The notes beneath the pieces are model-generated. The model had not been told where the DNA came from, searched no databases, and saw only the letters and a list, made by a program, of their open reading frames with translations. DNA of 64,000 nucleotides from NCBI GenBank assembly GCA_015680685.1, contig MNCI01025456.1, forward strand, positions 634,331 to 698,330, written 5' to 3'. The stretch comes from Gnetum montanum. Lineage: Eukaryota; Streptophyta; Gnetopsida; Gnetales; Gnetaceae. Both the position numbers and the translations under genes were made by a program. Below are positions 47,340 to 56,631 of the stretch, piece after piece; the stretch's first letter is position 1; every line of letters begins with the position of its first letter.

Positions 47340-49460
47340 ATAACTTGCTTTGAATGAATTGATTATAGGCCTTAAAGAAATCTTGTGTGGACTTTTGCTT
47401 TATTAATAAGATATTTTAAAATGATTAGACAGTCTATGGTATAATGCTACAAGCTACATTATGCTTAGGAAATTTCACATCTTTTATCTTCTTCAACCCA
47501 TCTTCCAAGCATAGATTCTAGAATAGTGTCCAAAAGCTTAGCAAAAATACAATTGATTATAGTCAATATATAATTAACTAGATTTTTTCTATTCCCTTTT
47601 TTAAAGAGTATAACTACTTTATTGATGCATCATTCTTTTTCTAAACCCATTTGCATGACTAAATTCAACTTCCTTCAAATTTGATTTCATACCAATTACC
47701 CTCCCGCCTCTTCATACAAGTCATTTACGTTAGTAGTCTTTTATAAGTATCACTCTTTTCATACCTGCCATTATGTCATCCAAAGAAATCAATAATGTAT
47801 TATTACTATTATGAAAATCTTCTATTTTTTCATCACTTTGTAACAAAACCAAATAAAAATTTTCCATATCTTTGGAAAAAAAAACATAGTTTGTTCTACT
47901 TTTCCTTTAAATTAAATGTCCAAAATGTTTGGGATATTTTTTATTATTTGTAATAAACTAGTTTATCTTTGTCTAAAAAATTCTCTGTTCTTAGTCCAAA
48001 TCAAATTTTTATATAACTTGATAGTCTGAAGGGATTTTTAAGTCTGTAATAAATTTCTAGTTGTTTTACACTCTTTATCAAACCATTGTGATTATTTTCT
48101 TTTAATTTTTTAAAATGTTGAAGGTAGTTGGGGTGATGGTAAGGTGATTATTATTCAAGTTGTAAGACCAAGGTGATGATCTTTTTTTAAATATTGAAGG
48201 CAATTGTAATTAACTTTTTGTAAAACCAACTTTTGAATTTCATTTTTAAAATTCTCCTTCATTTTTGTAATTATTCTAAAGCAATTTTGTCTCCTAGAAT
48301 ATTTAATATATTGTATATCTATTAATATCATGAAGTATAAAAAGGCAATGACTAGATTTGATTATTTCTTCACTTACCTTGAAACATTTGATGTTGTTAA
48401 TATTCTTTGGGCTAGAAAGAAAAAAAAATTAACATTATAATTATTTTGTGTTCCTACATAAGTAAAATCACTTAATTTTGGATATTTATCAATATCATTT
48501 AGAACCAATAGATCTAGTCCATATGCTTGAAGTACATATCTTTAAAGTATTAATTCTATTTTGCACTTTTCCTGTAATCTAAAAAGCCTTTAGTAATCAA
48601 ATGACTAATAAGAATTTGATCAAAACTAATTCCTAGAGAGTCTTCAATTTCTATACTAAAAAATGTCAACTCTATTAAAGAAAAATATATTATATAAAAC
48701 CTACTTATCAATGTTTAAAAATTCACAATGAAGACATGGTACATCTTCTTTGTGAAATTTTTTTAATTCTAATTTTTGATAATTAATACATTACCTTGTA
48801 TATCTAAAAATTCCACAGAACTTTTTACTCTCATTTCTTTGGCTTTCTTCTATTTTACAAAGCTTTTTACAAGTTTCCTTTTGGGAAGGCCTTTATTAAC
48901 CCAAGCTTTATAATTTTTTAAGTGTTTGCGATGTTCCCAAACTTTGGATTTATCATTTATGCTATGAAATCTAGCAATAATGTGCCTAGGTTTACCATTT
49001 TTAAGTCTCTAATGGTATGCATGTTTAATTTTAGATGATATAATGTGTATTATTTTGTCTATCACCTCTATCACTTCTTAATCTAGATCTTCATTTTTCT
49101 TTTTCCTCTATGCCAATAAAATAGAGCTTAAGAGCTTTGCTGTTCCTTTTTTTCTTTCATTGAAAAATTTGCAAATAGTCACATTTACATGAGTTTTTTC
49201 CTCATCTTTTAAAGTTGGTTCATTGTTAGATCTGCTTGACTAATAGCTTTGAATGTAGTGATTTTAGCTTTTACATATCTTTTTTCTTTATGACTTTCTT
49301 TTAGTTGCTTCCGTGTTTGTTCTACTTCAATCTTAGCTTCCTAAGTAGTGAACTTATCTTCCAAAGTAATGATCTATTAACACAACTCTTTCATTTACAA
49401 TGGCAAATCTTTAATTTTTAGTAACATTTCCTTATGTATTGTAAGCTTCATTTATCTTGC
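47340..49460 (-). mobile_element. Decayed LINE with L1-ORF1-like and reverse transcriptase segments
   Basis: Non-LTR retrotransposon remnant, minus strand. ORF1-like part: a coiled-coil-like stretch (ITLEDKFTT, then EQTRKQLKESHKEKRYVKAK, 49375-49255), then NGKPRHIIARFHSINDKSK (49005-48945), KHLKNYKAWVNKGLPKRKL (48920-48870) and SSVEFLDIQGNVLIIKN (48820-48770). This is the order of coiled coil, RRM and C-terminal domain seen in L1 ORF1p (Transposase_22). ORF2 part: QWFDKECKTTRNLL (48095) and, at about 47610-47470, VVILFKKGNRKNLVNYILTI and AKLLDTILESMLGRWVEED. TIDCLIILKYLINKA follows at 47435. These are the region after the endonuclease and RT motifs 1-2. Frames shift often. Confidence 0.72.
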
Positions 49461-50197
49461 TTTTCTATTCAACTTTCAAAATGGGATCCTATTTCAGGGT
49501 TTTGTTACATAAATCCTATTTTGAAATGTTGAAATTAAAGTAGTTATTTATATTCTTGCACAAATTTTTTCAATATAAACCTTCTTTCTGAATTGAATTT
49601 ACACTAATTAAAAAAATGCAACCCTTTAGATGGAAGAACCTATAAGAATAAAGCAAGCTAACATAAATAATAAAGCAGGTTGATTTCATCATAGCATATT
49701 GCAAATTTAATTGAAATAATATTTTATGTCCACGTGTGAGTTGGTGCACAACTAAACATTTCATTGTATTTTCATCAAGCACCTTGTTAAATTAAAAGTT
49801 TGTAAACAAAACACATGAGGATATGGATACATACAAAGAATGTATACGATGACGGGTAAAAATATTCTAATGCTCAGAAATAACAAGACAGAAAAAGAGA
49901 AGACAGCAAGTTCTCTTTCGTTGTATCGTTTACCATTTTCTCTGTTGTTGAAAATGGTGAGGAATAAATATTCGGGTTTTGTGGAGATTTTTTTCATAAA
50001 AAACATTTTGGAAGTTACTACAATAGCGTAACACTAGTAATATTAAAGCCAGCAGAAGCAGAAACATGAATATGCAGCAGCAGAACACCTCCCTTTCCTT
50101 TTGCTTTGAACATTTCCACAACATTGTCGCCATTTCTAATGTCAACGCTATGGCTAAGGAAGGTACGCCTTCTCAAAACATCTAAGGAAGGTAACAA
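49461..50197. other. No gene seen; downstream flank of the DUF506 gene
   Basis: AT-rich. Short frames only. The repeat content falls away near 50030, where composition becomes more even. Confidence 0.5.
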
Positions 50198-50203
50198 TTT
50201 ATT
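50198..50203 (-). terminator. Candidate poly(A) signal of the DUF506 gene
   Basis: AATAAA on the minus strand, 28 bases after the stop codon. Plant 3' ends use loose signals, so this is only a candidate. Confidence 0.45.
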
Positions 50204-50230
50204 TTATGATTTGCGAAAATGGTCAGGCGG

Positions 50231-51481
50231 CTAGACACTGCTATTCCGTTCATGGCTGGGCTGCGGAGTTGGTTGGTTTGCAGTTGCACCAGAGACATGT
50301 CCCTTTTTTATTTCTTTGTGATCCTTTCTGAGAAATTGTAAGTGCTCTTTGCATTCATGTATACGGGCGTGGGCGTGGGCGTCCGCGACAGGCTCCTTCA
50401 GGAGTACTACTCCATCCGATGCAGGGACAGTAATTCTTGTGGAATTTGAGAACCACTTTGCACGCATGTATTCCAGCGTCCTCCACGGCGGAACAGACAT
50501 TGAACTTTTCTTCAGAGATGCAATGGCAGCGCCTGACATGAATTCTATTAGCCTTGCTAACCTCTCAGGCTTCCCTGCAAAGATCGGAGAGATCTGGTTT
50601 AGCATTTCCTCGTAAGACACAACGGCTCTGGCGATCCTAAACTGCGTGCGAAAATCTGTGTCCACGATGAAACGCTCCTCCTCCTCCTCCTCTTCCTCAT
50701 CGGAACGCACTAATACTTCAATATATTCATACCGGCCAGCCGGTAGCTTCCCGTTTACTCTCCATTTTGACCTGCACACAGAGGCATTATGTCCCGCCAG
50801 ATTCAGATGCCTCACTATCGCATTCCTTATGCAGGCGCCATTGCAGTTTCTTGCTCCATTGCCAATGTCATCCCATGCAATGCTGGCAACTGCGGATTCA
50901 ACCGTTGTTACAAGTGATCTCTCGCTCTCCGACATCGATAACAAAGACTGCAAATTTTAGAAACGAACAGATTTTAACAAATTGTTTGAAACTGCTGCGA
51001 GACTTCTCTAGCCTAAATTCTAACAATGGCTCTGAAAGCTGACAAATTTAGAAAATTTTCAAAAACTGAATTATCGAATCTCCAGAGATACAATATCGAA
51101 CTGCGTTAATACCAAACTAAGATGACAAAAGTTTTCCGACTCCTGGGGCGATATAATGCAAGAGCTTAGCTCGCGCTCTACCTGGAGCTTTTGCTTGTTC
51201 TCCTCCTCCTCTTCATCACCGTCCGGTCGATTCATTACGGGTTCAATGCTCCCGTTTCGGTGGTCGGAGTATCCGTTTTCAATGAAATCCTTTACCATGG
51301 CTTCCAGATCGTGCTCGAAATCGTCGCTGTCGTTGGTAGCGGCACCTCTGTCAGGGTCCGTCCGTAAGCCATTGATCATCCGATAGGCATGCCAATGCCA
51401 AGGCTTGTAGCTGCGGCGTCTGGGCTTGGGGAAATCATCCACTTGCCAAGTCCTTGAACAAGGAGGAGGACGCATCACCAT
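50231..51481 (-). CDS. DUF506 family protein (PD-(D/E)XK nuclease-like), two exons
   Basis: Exon 1 is 51481-51182 and exon 2 is 50947-50231. The 234-base intron has GT at 51181 and AG at 50948 and is phase 0. The product is 338 residues. Open sequence continues upstream to 51529 without an ATG, so the first ATG at 51481 is chosen; a second ATG is two codons on. Family blocks: acidic DSDDFEHDLEAMVKDFIENG (51-70), poly-Glu (90-94), CRSKW (158-162), PAGRYEYIEVLV (169-180), RFIVDTDFRTQFRIAR (192-207), IFAGKPERL (222-230), PPWRTLEYMRAKW (253-265), and a basic, variable tail. Length and block order are normal for the family. The protein is of unknown biochemical activity; in Arabidopsis, members respond to phosphate limitation and restrain root-hair growth. 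No stops or frameshifts, so probably functional. Confidence 0.93.
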
Positions 51482-52648
51482 TATTTTCGATTTCGCGGCC
51501 TCAAGGAGCACGCCTAATGTCCATTCCACAAATCACAAATGTGAAGTCTGGCATCTTACGAAAAAAGAAAACGTGTGTGCAAACACGCAACACAAAAACA
51601 AGTAATATGTGGACATGCATGGGAAGAGAAATCAAATGGTAATGCCTTCTGAGCAAGATCCTCTTACCTCCTCTAAATATACAATTCTCAGAATCTTGGC
51701 TTTACGGTCCTAGAACCCCAGGCTTCGGCAGAGTCCGACGAGAAAAATCTTTACGTGCAAAAGAGAAGATCACCTGTCATTAGCGTCCGTCCGTAAAGTA
51801 GCAGTGAGGCCATCTCCTTTCGTTACCGCTGGATTGGCGACAAGGATCGAAGCTCCTCCATGTTTTTTAATCCCAGAAAACAACGGATGCCGAATCATTT
51901 CGGTGCAGACACCTCCTACAGTTACCGCCGATTGAACGATTCTTACTTTGCATCCAAGGACAATGAATGTTGGATGGAGCAAGAAAGGAAAGGAAAGGAA
52001 ACACGGTTTGAAGACGTACTCTTGACAGGAGGTGTTACATATTATTAAACAAAGCGCAAGAATCTGCACACCACGCACGCCATAAGCAAGGAAAGTCAAT
52101 TTAACACGCAAAGAGGAAAGAAGCCCAGGCAGGTCTAACTTGCAGGCGACGCAGGCATAACATGTGACGAATCCCGTGAAGCGCAATATAAACGTAATAA
52201 CCTCTACTTATACTTTACGCCTTTGCTTTGCTTTGCTTTAAGTAGTATCGCACCCTCCTTGTTCATCCACGTATACCTATTTCATGATTCTATCCACGTT
52301 TTTGTTGTTGACGTCTGTAACAAATACTTGTACGCTGGTTCTACTTGCCGCCCGCTGTTCGTAAGAAAGATTCACGGAGAAGACTTGCACTGGAAATTGT
52401 GGCTGTCCATTGATTTAACAAGAAGCATCGTAATTAATATTAACCTGCAATTGATTTAACTGCCTTTTCGTTGTCTTGTAAAATGCAAAAGCGCAAAAAC
52501 CAATATCATATACATACCATGTGAGCAGGCATATTAAAAAATATTTTTTACCAACTCCAATGCAAATTGCGATCCTGAAAGAGCGAGTGGAATGCGATCA
52601 TCCTAATTATCTTGTTTGGCTTGAAAACGAAGAAGAGCATCAGCTAGG
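51482..52648. other. Upstream region of the DUF506 gene
   Basis: More GC-rich than the element-filled flanks. It must hold the 5' UTR and promoter. A 138-codon minus-strand frame (52186-51770) has no start context, homology or domain and is treated as chance. A short tttgc repeat (about 52222-52240) is present. Nothing element-like is seen until the J LTR starts at 52649. Confidence 0.6.
51674..51681 (-). promoter_or_regulatory. Candidate TATA box of the DUF506 gene
   Basis: TATATTTA on the minus strand, 193 bases upstream of the ATG. The position would give a 5' UTR of roughly 160 bases. No experimental or comparative support. Confidence 0.35.
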
Positions 52649-54209
52649 TGTTTTGAACTTCTTGTAGGCAGTGTTTAAATAGTCTAAAAATATAGGATAT
52701 GCATGTTTCAAGAATCACAATAGTCAAAGGTCTCAAAGGTCACAAAAATGATACATCTATTGATTTCTTTCTAAAAACAATGTTTATTATAAAGTCATGT
52801 TGACTCAACTAGAGCCCGCAAAATTTCTGATCTGGCCACTATTTGTTAAATCAATGATTTATGGCTGACTTAGAAAACGATAGTTGCAAGTTTGATTTTA
52901 AGGAGAGTTTGCATTCCAGCTAAGTTTGAATTTACAGAATGCTGTTTCTATTCCAACTGGAACGTCTCATTCTACTCTAAACCATAATGTTATTTCAATG
53001 TGGAACATTTAGTTCTATTTTTAATTGTCAATGTTATTTTCACTTACAATGTACAACATTATTTCCACTCCAAAGTGCAACATCATTTTTAGTTTCAATA
53101 TGCAAAGTTATTTTCACTTACAATGTACAATATTATTTCCACTTCAAAGTGCAACATCATTTTAGTTTCAATGTGCAAAGTTATTTTCATTTACCATGTA
53201 CAATATTATTTCTACTTCAAAGTGCAACATCATTTTTAGTTTCAATATGCAAAGTTATTTGCACTTCAAAGTGAAATGCAAGATTATTTCCACGTGCAAC
53301 CTTGTTTCCACTCCAACATGGATCAGTTCAACAAGTTTCCACTCCAACGTGAAGCATTCGTTTATAGTTTAACGTGCAACATCGTTTTCACTCCACTTCA
53401 ACGTGTAATATCCTTTTCCACTCAGCGTGGGTAGGACATATTATGTCAGCAGAAATACCGTAAAATGAAATAATAAATTTCTTCCTTTGCCAAGTTTTCA
53501 ATGACCTCATACCAAATGCAGTAATTGAGCTTCTCTTTCTACTCTAGGCTCCTAATGACTATAGCTTTTCCTTTCTATGCTTCTCTAGTTTGTATCTTCA
53601 ATGTATTAGCAATAGATTGAAAAAACAGCTACAACTTCTCTCTTCTTATGTTGCTCTGATAAATTAATGACAGCTTCAAAAATAATTAAAAAATAGCTAT
53701 TTAAAATTATTGCTAGAAGTTTAAGCTCTTGTCTCTAAATTGTTGTATTCTAGTTTTTGGCTTCTTGGCAAAAACCAGAATATCTTCCTCTATTCTCCTC
53801 TTTTTCTAAATTTTTTTTCCTTCTTTCTCTTTCACTTGAAAAAGCTATGTAATTCATATGAAAGTGAGGTTTTGCTTGGCAATTGTGTAGTTTTTTTTTT
53901 TTTTTTTGAAAGTGACATGAGCTTGGGAATTATGCTCAATTCAGGAGTTTAAGAGAAGCTCTTAAAACTCCTTTACCACTTAGGAACTGGGGAGAGTTTT
54001 ATGGTGGATGTAGGCTAGTGTTTCTGATAGCTAAATCATCTTAAAAAGCTCTATAGCTATTTACCCCCTTTTCTATTTTAAGTTTTTTTTTTTTTGGGCT
54101 TTCTAGTGATCTTTTTGCTAATCTCTAATTGGTTCAAATTTTTGTAAGGGCCTAATTCATCCCCCACCCTCCCTCTCTTAGTACCTCCAGCTACATCTAA
54201 CAAACAACA
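52649..54209 (+). mobile_element. Element J 5' LTR
   Basis: 1,561 bases, starting TGTTTTGAACTTCTTG and ending caaacaaca just before the primer site. A stretch at about 52690-52880 has no counterpart in the 3' LTR. The middle is a minisatellite. The part at 53530-53810 is the best conserved between the LTRs. Confidence 0.85.
52990..53290. repeat. Minisatellite in the J LTR, period about 73 bases
   Basis: Three full units start at about 53034, 53108 and 53181 with ttattttcacttacaatg-like sequence. Each is itself built from 20-base words of the form 'caatgtgcaacattatttcc'. The 3' LTR carries the same word set at 54470-54800 without the regular 73-base order. Confidence 0.8.
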
Positions 54210-54211
54210 AT

Positions 54212-54228
54212 CGGTATTAGAGCCTGGT
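54212..54228 (+). promoter_or_regulatory. Primer-binding site of J (initiator tRNA-Met type)
   Basis: CGGTATTAGAGCCTGGT, two bases after the LTR end. The usual site is TGGTATCAGAGCCAGGT; three differences. Confidence 0.85.
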
Positions 54229-54306
54229 CAATACCTCTTGACTTAACAATATGTGTTGCATCTACTTGTTTCTTGGATGATACAGAATCAATGCTTTTCA
54301 TCCAAT

Positions 54307-54345
54307 AGAGCTCCATGGTTTGATGGCTCAAATTACCCTCTATGA
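54307..54345 (+). pseudogene. Remnant of Copia gag start in J
   Basis: Encodes RAPWFDGSNYPL then a stop. P-x-FDGSNYxxW is the common N-terminal motif of Copia gag proteins; the stop replaces the expected Trp (TGG to TGA). Only these codons survive before the deletion point at about 54348. Confidence 0.75.
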
Positions 54346-54347
54346 AA

Positions 54348-54385
54348 AGTATTAGAGCATGGTCAATACGTCTTGACTTAATAAT
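54348..54385 (+). repeat. Second copy of the J primer-site region
   Basis: Direct imperfect repeat of 54213-54250: 38 bases with about four or five differences (gtattagagc, tggtcaatac, tcttgactta shared). It lies between the gag remnant and the polypurine tract. Confidence 0.85.
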
Positions 54386-54390
54386 CTTAA

Positions 54391-54409
54391 AAAGGGGAGG
54401 ATTGTTAAG
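54391..54409 (+). promoter_or_regulatory. Polypurine tract of J
   Basis: aaaggggaggattgttaag, immediately before the 3' LTR start TGTTTTGAG. A Copia-type tract followed by attgtta is common in plants. Confidence 0.8.
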
Positions 54410-55247
54410 TGTTTTGAGCTTGCTTGTAGGTTTGAATTTGCAAGCGAGTTTTTGTTTCAACCAAGTTTGAATTTCCAATTTCAATGCATGATGTTATTTC
54501 TACTTCAATGTGGAATGTCATTTCCACTCTTAATGCATGATGTTATTTTCACTTTTAAAGTAGGTTCAAGGTGGAATGTTATTTCCACTTCAATACATGA
54601 CATTGTTTCCAATTCAACGTGGAATATATTTCTACTTTCAATGCACTGATGTTTCAATGCATGACATTGTTTCTACTTCAACATGCAATGCCATTTCCAC
54701 TTCAATGTGCAACATAATTTTCATTTCAACGTGTAACATTGTTTCACTTCAACTTGCAATGTCATTTCTACTTCAACATTTAATGTTGTTTTCCTTTCCC
54801 TCTAAAAACAAATTATTATCCTTGGCGCAATCAAAACATATATGCATATCATTTCCCTAGAAAGGCCATAGCATCAAAAATGAAATAACAAATTTCTTCC
54901 TCTTCTACCAAGCTTTCAATAAACTCATACCAAATAGAGTAAGTATGCTTCTCTTTGTATTCCAATCTCCTCCAGATGAATTGATAACTATAGCTTTTTC
55001 TCTTTCATGCATCTTCACTCTATATCTCTAATGTATTAGCATGGAATTAAAAAAATAACTACAGCTTCTTTATTCTCATGCTGCTTTGATAAATTAATAA
55101 CATCTTGAAAAATAGTAAAAAAAACGACTATGAAAAATTGTTGCTATAAGTTGAAGCTCTTGTTTTTGAATTATCGTAATATGGGTTTTGGCTCCTCGGC
55201 AAAAACTAGAATTTCTTTCTCTATTCTCTTCTTCTTCTCAAATTTTT
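54410..55247 (+). mobile_element. Element J 3' LTR, truncated
   Basis: Starts TGTTTTGAGCTTGCTTG. Matches the 5' LTR up to caaatttttt at 55248, where the matching 5' LTR continues ccttctttctc but here the LTR of element I begins. Confidence 0.82.
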
Positions 55248-55628
55248 TGATGTGGACTAATGCTTCAAGATCAAAACTGAAATCCCAATCTTCAAACTTT
55301 CAAGAGAAATTGAAAGAAAAAGGAAAAACATTTCTTTATTCTTGCAAAATCATGATAGAATTACAAGGCTAAAAGCAACTTGCCCAAGGTTAGACAAAGG
55401 CTTAAGAGAATTACACTCACAACATCTTCATACAACACAACTCACAATGGCTAAAAGCCTTATAGCATGGAAACTCAATGGAAGCTCAATTGGAAGTCAA
55501 CCCTCTCTTCTCAAATCTCTTTCAAAACTCTCTCATATTCTTTTAAATGAAAGGCTCAAATCACTTTTTATAGTTTTTTTTCAAGCGTCCCTTTATCTTT
55601 CCTCCCATTTAGAATTCAAATTGAAGTT
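55248..55628 (-). mobile_element. Element I 3' LTR, distal part
   Basis: The minus strand ends CCACATCA at 55248. A TATA box CTATAAAAAG is at 55573-55564 and a poly(A)-like AATAAAG near 55339. The U3 half lies on the other side of H at 61615-61871, so together they make a LTR of about 635 bases with TGAT...ATCA ends. Confidence 0.65.
55624..55628. repeat. Target-site duplication of H, left copy
   Basis: AAGTT directly before the H 5' LTR. The same five bases follow the 3' LTR at 61610-61614. Confidence 0.9.
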
Positions 55629-56499
55629 TGATGAACCATGATTTGTCATTCCGATATCGGACCAGAAATATCAGGTACGCGATATTGTGGCCTGGCTAAC
55701 GATATCGGATACACGATATCATGGTTCCTATGTCAGCCTATAAATACCACATTTGGGTGCACAGGAAAAGAGCAAGTTAGTGTTAGAGTCAGTAGGTGTA
55801 AGCGTAGAGTCTTTTTATTCATTTTTAGTGCATCTCAACTCTTTCCCCAGTGCATGCCCGTAGTGTGATGATTGTAATTGTATGGAACTGTTATTCGAGT
55901 GTGACGTACTTAGACACACACATGACCAGCAATAAAGATCAAGATTACTTCATCATTGCAACATTCACTTAGTTTTAATTACTTACTGTTATTGTTATTT
56001 ATTGTTTTCCTAATTAATATTTCTTACCATTCATTTATTATCCCTATTATTAAACGTGAAATGAGTACGACTTAATCATGAGCATTTAAGTGTGACTACT
56101 TGGTAACCCAATAGCGTATCTAGGATTGCTCCAGTAATACACGCTTGGTAATCCCAGAAGTAGTACATGAGGTCCAAGATGTGTACGGATGATTAAGGAC
56201 AGATGCTCATTGCACTTAGGCTCACTTAGATTCTCTTCTCTCATTCCCTCTTAGCTTAAAACAAAGTTATTTTCCATTGCCTCTAAGAGTAGCACTAGTT
56301 TAGCACCACATCATACACCTCAGTCTGGACTAAACCATACATGACAAAGCAAATACTAGGTCAAGTGGGAAGACAGTGAACTGCAATCAACGTGTAATTA
56401 TCTAGATACCACAACTAGCCCATTTGCAGAGTTCAACTAGATCGTGCGTGAATGCTCATATTCATAGGGTTAAATGTAGGGGTACCTCGCCACTCATCA
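55629..56499 (+). mobile_element. Element H 5' LTR
   Basis: 871 bases, TGATGAACC...CACTCATCA. U3 (55650-55722) has the palindrome ccgatatcgg and further GATATC words. The TATA box TATAAATA is at 55739-55746. R/U5 contains gcaataaagatc near 55930. Confidence 0.95.
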
Positions 56500-56500
56500 T

Positions 56501-56517
56501 TGGCGTCGTTGCCGAGG
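56501..56517 (+). promoter_or_regulatory. tRNA-Asp primer-binding site of H
   Basis: TGGCGTCGTTGCCGAGG, one base after the LTR. Fifteen of 17 bases match the tRNA-Asp complement; both differences are transitions. The best-preserved primer site of the clan here. Confidence 0.92.
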
Positions 56518-56631
56518 ATGGTGCTAGTTATCTAGATTAGTTATATCATTCAAGATCGCTGTAAAGAAGCATTAATGATATATCTTTTAGAGGGAAACTA
56601 ATTACAAATAAGTCACACACAATTCATCACA

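Larger units (their letters stand above)
52649..55247 (+). mobile_element. Element J: Copia-like element with a 200-base interior (TRIM-like plan, long LTRs)
   Basis: 5' LTR 52649-54209, interior 54210-54409, 3' LTR 54410-55247 (cut by element I). The interior has an initiator-tRNA-Met-type primer site, about 13 codons of a Copia gag, a copy of the primer-site region, and a polypurine tract next to the 3' LTR. The two LTRs align along most of their length (for example tgtattagca, then ttggcaaaaac). No enzyme is encoded, so any transposition depended on a complete relative. Confidence 0.85.

Noticed and set aside
50349-51042. Plus-strand frames of 88-104 codons across the DUF506 exons
   Set aside because: Antisense shadows of the conserved minus-strand coding sequence.
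51770-52186. 138-codon frame upstream of the DUF506 gene, minus strand
   Set aside because: No homology, hydrophobic mix without domain pattern, overlaps the expected promoter; GC-rich DNA gives long chance frames.
52987-53274. 95-codon plus-strand frame with repeated Tyr/Phe-rich units
   Set aside because: Translation of the LTR minisatellite; the period, not coding selection, keeps it open.
52990-53290. Regularly spaced repeats that could suggest a CRISPR array
   Set aside because: No unique spacers, contiguous tandem units, plant retroelement LTR context.
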